A stretch of 7,302 bases of DNA from Thermococci archaeon (GTDB taxonomy: Archaea > Methanobacteriota_B > Thermococci > Thermococcales > Thermococcaceae). Positions within the stretch are counted from its first letter, which is position 1. The number at the start of each line of letters is the position of its first letter. Below, one piece after another: positions 4,573 to 7,302 of the stretch. Position numbers and translations under genes: made by a program. The stretch lies in NCBI GenBank assembly GCA_003663535.1, contig QMUE01000054.1, forward strand, positions 1 to 7,302, read 5' to 3'. The notes below the pieces were generated by a model. The model made no database searches, had not been told where the DNA came from, and was given only the letters and a program-made list of their open reading frames with translations.

Positions 4573-5595
4573 TTAAACTCCTATATTCAAAACAGCTGTT
4601 CCTATTTTCTTGAGTTCATCAAGAAGTTCTTTAAGCTCATTCACTTCAATACTTTCATAGATGCTATTGTAATTGTTATCTGAACCTTCCTTGAGTTTTG
4701 CCAGTTCTCCAATTGCAGTGAAAAACTTTACATACTCTTTATTCACTTCTTCAAAGGCTTCAGCTAGGTCGTAGATGTTTTCATAGACTTCTCTGTACAT
4801 CTTTTCCTCAAATAGTCCGGTTATAAACTCATAAACTGCTTCTAACCCAATGGTAAAGAGTTCCTCATTATTCACTTCCAAGGCTTTTATCAAAGCAGTC
4901 CTTAATGCGGAAAAAGCTCTCTTGAAGTCATCTTGGGTGGCCCTTACCTCTGCCTCCACGATTTTCGTGTTGACTTCTATCTCAGCATCCCTGGGACTTT
5001 TTAAGATCCTGGCGATTAGCTCTTCAGATTTTTCATAATCTTCGGTTTCGTAATAGAAGTGAGCTAGATCCAGTAAGCTTATCAAGTAATTTTTCTCGTC
5101 ACCGAGCTTGTTGAACATTTCACTGGCTTTTTTCATCGTGGTTATTGCTTTATCTAATTCTCCAAGCTCAGCATAGTTTATAGCAATATGTGCTAGTGTT
5201 AATGCCTCTTCTCTCTTATTTCCAACTTCTTGTTCAAGCTTTAACAGTTCTTCATACGCCTTTATGGCCTTTTCTGGAATTCCAAAATGCTCACAGGCAT
5301 CTGCAAGATGATATAGAGCATCTAAATATTTTTCTCTTTCTTTCTTGTATTTCTCAGCAAGTTTTTTGTAAATCTCCATTCCTTTATCTAATTCACCTAA
5401 ATGAGCATATATATGGGCGATTTCATGTGCGAGTTCATAAGCATCAGGACCTTCACACTTTAAGATTAATGTTTCTACTTTTTCTAAGAACGCCCTAAGT
5501 TCATCCTCATTTTCTATTTTTTCAAGATAATCATCAAGTATTTCGAGAATTCTTTGACAATCTCTGCTTTCTAATGCTTTTTCAAACTCTTCCAT
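4573..5595 (-). CDS. TPR-repeat helical protein
   Basis: A soluble 340-residue protein made almost entirely of paired helices. At least four tetratricopeptide-like repeats are visible at about residues 52-86 (YELAHEIAHIYAHLGELDKG), 91-124 (LDALYHLADACEHFGIPEKA), 130-164 (LTLAHIAINYAELGELDKA) and 170-198 (ISLLDLAHFYYETEDYEKS), each with the G/A/Y spacing and the LxKA turn of TPRs. The C-terminal half is probably also helical with degenerate repeats. There is no signal peptide or membrane segment. TPR proteins are scaffolds for protein-protein contacts; the partner is unknown. The gene is divergent from the thermosome gene, so a link to protein folding is possible but only positional. The start is chosen as ATG 5595 because GGTGA (5601-5605) lies 5 nt upstream; the in-frame GTG at 5604 would be part of that binding site and is less likely. 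Confidence 0.9.
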   Translation of the reverse strand: MEEFEKALESRDCQRILEILDDYLEKIENEDELRAFLEKVETLILKCEGPDAYELAHEIAHIYAHLGELDKGMEIYKKLAEKYKKEREKYLDALYHLADACEHFGIPEKAIKAYEELLKLEQEVGNKREEALTLAHIAINYAELGELDKAITTMKKASEMFNKLGDEKNYLISLLDLAHFYYETEDYEKSEELIARILKSPRDAEIEVNTKIVEAEVRATQDDFKRAFSALRTALIKALEVNNEELFTIGLEAVYEFITGLFEEKMYREVYENIYDLAEAFEEVNKEYVKFFTAIGELAKLKEGSDNNYNSIYESIEVNELKELLDELKKIGTAVLNIGV

Positions 5596-5600
5596 AGTTT

Positions 5601-5605
5601 TCACC
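5601..5605 (-). promoter_or_regulatory. Ribosome binding site deciding the TPR gene start
   Basis: GGTGA on the minus strand, 5 nt before ATG 5595. It contains the GTG that would otherwise give a start three codons earlier, and so argues for the ATG. Confidence 0.65.
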
Positions 5606-5625
5606 GGTTTTTGCTTTACTAAAAA

Positions 5626-5634
5626 GCTTAAAAA
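5626..5634 (-). promoter_or_regulatory. Possible TATA box of the TPR gene
   Basis: The minus strand reads GGTTTTTAAGC here, a TATA-like element about 35 bp before ATG 5595, which would give a very short leader as is common in Thermococcales. An alternative is that the gene uses the shared palindromic TATA at 5649-5658, with a leader of about 35 nt. Confidence 0.4.
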
Positions 5635-5641
5635 CCTTGAC

Positions 5642-5658
5642 CGAAAAATTTATAAATA
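5642..5658 (+). promoter_or_regulatory. Promoter of the thermosome gene
   Basis: CGAAAAA (BRE-like, 5642-5648) precedes TTTATAAATA (5649-5658), a strong archaeal TATA box. Transcription should start near 5680, leaving a leader of roughly 65-70 nt. Thermosome genes are heat-induced in Thermococcales; no convincing site for the heat-shock repressor Phr was found by eye around the predicted start. Confidence 0.7.
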
Positions 5659-5736
5659 GCACAAAGGAATGCATAATCGGAATGCAAACACATTGTAACT
5701 AAAAGTAATCCTCCCACAAAAAACAAAAATATGGGG

Positions 5737-5741
5737 GGTGG
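5737..5741 (+). promoter_or_regulatory. Ribosome binding site of the thermosome gene
   Basis: GGTGG within a G-rich run, 6 nt before ATG 5748. It selects that ATG over the ATG at 5731, which opens only four codons before a TAG. Confidence 0.75.
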
Positions 5742-5747
5742 GTAGAA

Positions 5748-7302
5748 ATGGCCCAGCTTACAGGCCAGCCAATATTGATTTTACCCGAAGGAACCCAAAG
5801 GTATGTTGGAAAGGATGCTCAAAGACTCAACATTTTGGCTGCAAGAGTTATTGCAGAAACTGTTAGAACTACTCTTGGTCCGAAGGGTATGGACAAAATG
5901 CTCGTTGACAGCCTTGGAGACATAGTCATTACAAACGATGGTGCAGCAATTCTTGATGAGATGGATATTCAGCACCCAGCAGCTAAAATGATGGTTGAAA
6001 TTGCAAAGACTCAGGACAAAGAAGCCGGTGATGGGACCACAACAGCTGTTGTAATTGCGGGGGAACTTCTAAGAAGGGCTGAGGAGTTACTTAACCAGAA
6101 CGTTCATCCAAGCATAATTGTTAAGGGTTACAATCTTGCTGCTGAGAAAGCCCAGGAAATTCTTGAAAATATTGCAAAAGATGCTAGTCAAATGGATGAA
6201 GAAGTGCTCATGAAAGCGGCAACAACAGCTATGACTGGAAAAGCCGCTGAGGAAGAGAGGGAGTACCTGGCTAAGCTAGCAGTAGAGGCAGTAAAACTCG
6301 TTGGTGAAAAAGTTGGTGAAAAGTATCAAGTTGACATTGACAACATCAAGCTTGAGAAGAAAGAGGGTGGGAGTGCTAGAGACACCCAACTCATCAGAGG
6401 TGTAGTTATTGATAAAGAGAGAGTTCACCCAGCCATGCCAAGAAAGATCGAGGATGCCAAGATTGCTCTTATTAACGAGGCACTTGAGGTTAAAGAAACT
6501 GAGACAGATGCAGAGATCAGAATTACAAGCCCAGACCAATTACAAGCATTCCTCGAGCAAGAGGAAAGAATGATTAGAGAGATGGTTGACAAAATTGTTG
6601 CTACAGGTGCGAATGTAGTATTCTGTCAGAAGGGAATCGACGATCTAGCACAACACTACCTCGCTAAGGCTGGTATATTAGCTGTTAGAAGGGTTAAGAA
6701 GAGTGATATGGAGAAGCTCGCCAAGGCAACTGGTGCAAAGATTGTCACCAATGTGAGAGATCTCACAAGTGAAGACCTTGGTCATGCTGAACTTGTCGAA
6801 GAGAGGAAAGTCGCTGGAGAAAACATGGTCTTCGTTGAAGGATGCAAGAATCCAAAAGCAGTTACAATCCTCATCAGAGGAGGAACAGAACACGTCGTTG
6901 ACGAAGTAGAAAGAGCCCTTGAAGACGCAATAAAAGTTGTTAAAGACATCGTTGAAGATGGAAAGATTGTTGCTGGTGGCGGTGCAAGCGAAATCGAGCT
7001 TGCCATCAAGCTTGATGAATATGCTAAGAAAGTTGGTGGAAAAGAGCAACTTGCCATTGAGTCATTTGCTGATGCATTGAAGGTAATACCAAAGACACTT
7101 GCAGAGAATGCTGGACTTGATCCAGTTGATGTCCTAGTGAAGGTCACTGCAGCCCACAAAGAGAAAGGTCCAACAGTTGGCGTTGACGTCTTTGCTGGTG
7201 AACCAGCTGATATGATGGAAAGAGGAGTCATTGAGCCATTGAGAGTCAAGAAGCAGGCTATCAAGAGTGCAAGTGAAGCTGCAGTGATGATCCTAAGAAT
7301 TG
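5748..7302 (+). CDS. Thermosome subunit (group II chaperonin), C-terminus missing
   Basis: This gene encodes an ATP-dependent group II chaperonin subunit, which forms double-ring cages that fold proteins in the cytosol. The first 518 residues are present; family members have about 545, so only some 30 residues are cut off by the window edge. The N-terminus [20 protein letters not shown] is typical of Thermococcales. ATP-site motifs are seen in order: [12 protein letters not shown] (41-52), ITNDGA (61-66) and GDGTTT (94-99, with the catalytic Asp 95), then the apical segments, and at the C-terminal side [12 protein letters not shown] and ENAGLDP of the second half of the equatorial domain, ending in AVMILRI. 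No frameshift or missing key residue is seen. Thermococcales may carry one or two thermosome genes; the variable C-terminal tail that separates the heat-type and cold-type forms lies outside the window, so the type cannot be assigned. The gene is monocistronic as far as visible and divergent from the TPR gene. Confidence 0.97.
   Translation, partial: MAQLTGQPILILPEGTQRYVGKDAQRLNILAARVIAETVRTTLGPKGMDKMLVDSLGDIVITNDGAAILDEMDIQHPAAKMMVEIAKTQDKEAGDGTTTAVVIAGELLRRAEELLNQNVHPSIIVKGYNLAAEKAQEILENIAKDASQMDEEVLMKAATTAMTGKAAEEEREYLAKLAVEAVKLVGEKVGEKYQVDIDNIKLEKKEGGSARDTQLIRGVVIDKERVHPAMPRKIEDAKIALINEALEVKETETDAEIRITSPDQLQAFLEQEERMIREMVDKIVATGANVVFCQKGIDDLAQHYLAKAGILAVRRVKKSDMEKLAKATGAKIVTNVRDLTSEDLGHAELVEERKVAGENMVFVEGCKNPKAVTILIRGGTEHVVDEVERALEDAIKVVKDIVEDGKIVAGGGASEIELAIKLDEYAKKVGGKEQLAIESFADALKVIPKTLAENAGLDPVDVLVKVTAAHKEKGPTVGVDVFAGEPADMMERGVIEPLRVKKQAIKSASEAAVMILRI

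Noticed and set aside
5655..5710. Binding site for the heat-shock repressor Phr at the thermosome promoter
   Set aside because: The expected pattern of TTT, C, G and AAA blocks at fixed spacing was not found around the predicted transcription start.
5731..5745. Four-codon upstream frame (ATG to TAG) just before the thermosome start
   Set aside because: It has no ribosome binding site of its own and is explained by the G-rich Shine-Dalgarno region of the thermosome gene.
6678..7264. Minus-strand open frames inside the thermosome gene
   Set aside because: They are antisense shadows of a highly conserved coding sequence, with low-complexity Ser/Thr-rich or Phe-rich translations.

Overview
The window looks like chromosomal DNA of a hyperthermophilic euryarchaeon of the order Thermococcales (Pyrococcus, Thermococcus or a close relative). 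The basis is a group II chaperonin (thermosome) of Thermococcales type, archaeal elongation factor 1-beta next to its usual zinc-ribbon partner, a peptide-type solute-binding protein with a CGP-CTERM tail, TATA/BRE promoters, GGTGA or GGAGG ribosome binding sites, T-run terminators, and a C/D box guide RNA whose guide matches the 16S rRNA remembered for this order. Species cannot be fixed from the sequence alone.

Left part (1-3130), all on the minus strand. A gene begins at 16 and leaves the window after five codons. Behind it lies a decayed tnpB (IS200/IS605 family) fragment at 207-539 with internal stops and a lost zinc-finger cysteine. Then comes an 801-residue family 5 ABC-transporter substrate-binding protein (638-3043) with signal peptide, Thr-rich linker and CGP-CTERM anchor. 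No permease or ATPase gene is visible next to it, so the insertion-sequence remnant may mark where a transporter operon was broken or rearranged.

Middle part (3131-3500) is an AT-rich intergenic stretch with several inverted repeats but no convincing gene. After it comes a small plus-strand gene of unknown function (3505-3840). Its best start signals (promoter, GGTGAT, ATG at 3501) are in a different frame from its body, so it is either frameshifted or starts unusually.

Right part (3830-7302) holds translation and protein-folding functions. The promoter of a C/D box 2'-O-methylation guide RNA (3863-3917) overlaps the stop codon of the small gene. The RNA has textbook 12-nt guides, and its D guide matches the 5' domain of 16S rRNA. 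Immediately after it is a two-gene operon for a four-CxxC zinc-ribbon protein (4002-4175) and elongation factor aEF-1beta (4187-4474). A convergent TPR-repeat protein follows (4573-5595, minus). It is divergently transcribed from the thermosome subunit gene (5748 to beyond 7302) across a 152-bp promoter region. The cluster therefore combines ribosome modification, elongation-factor recycling and protein folding.
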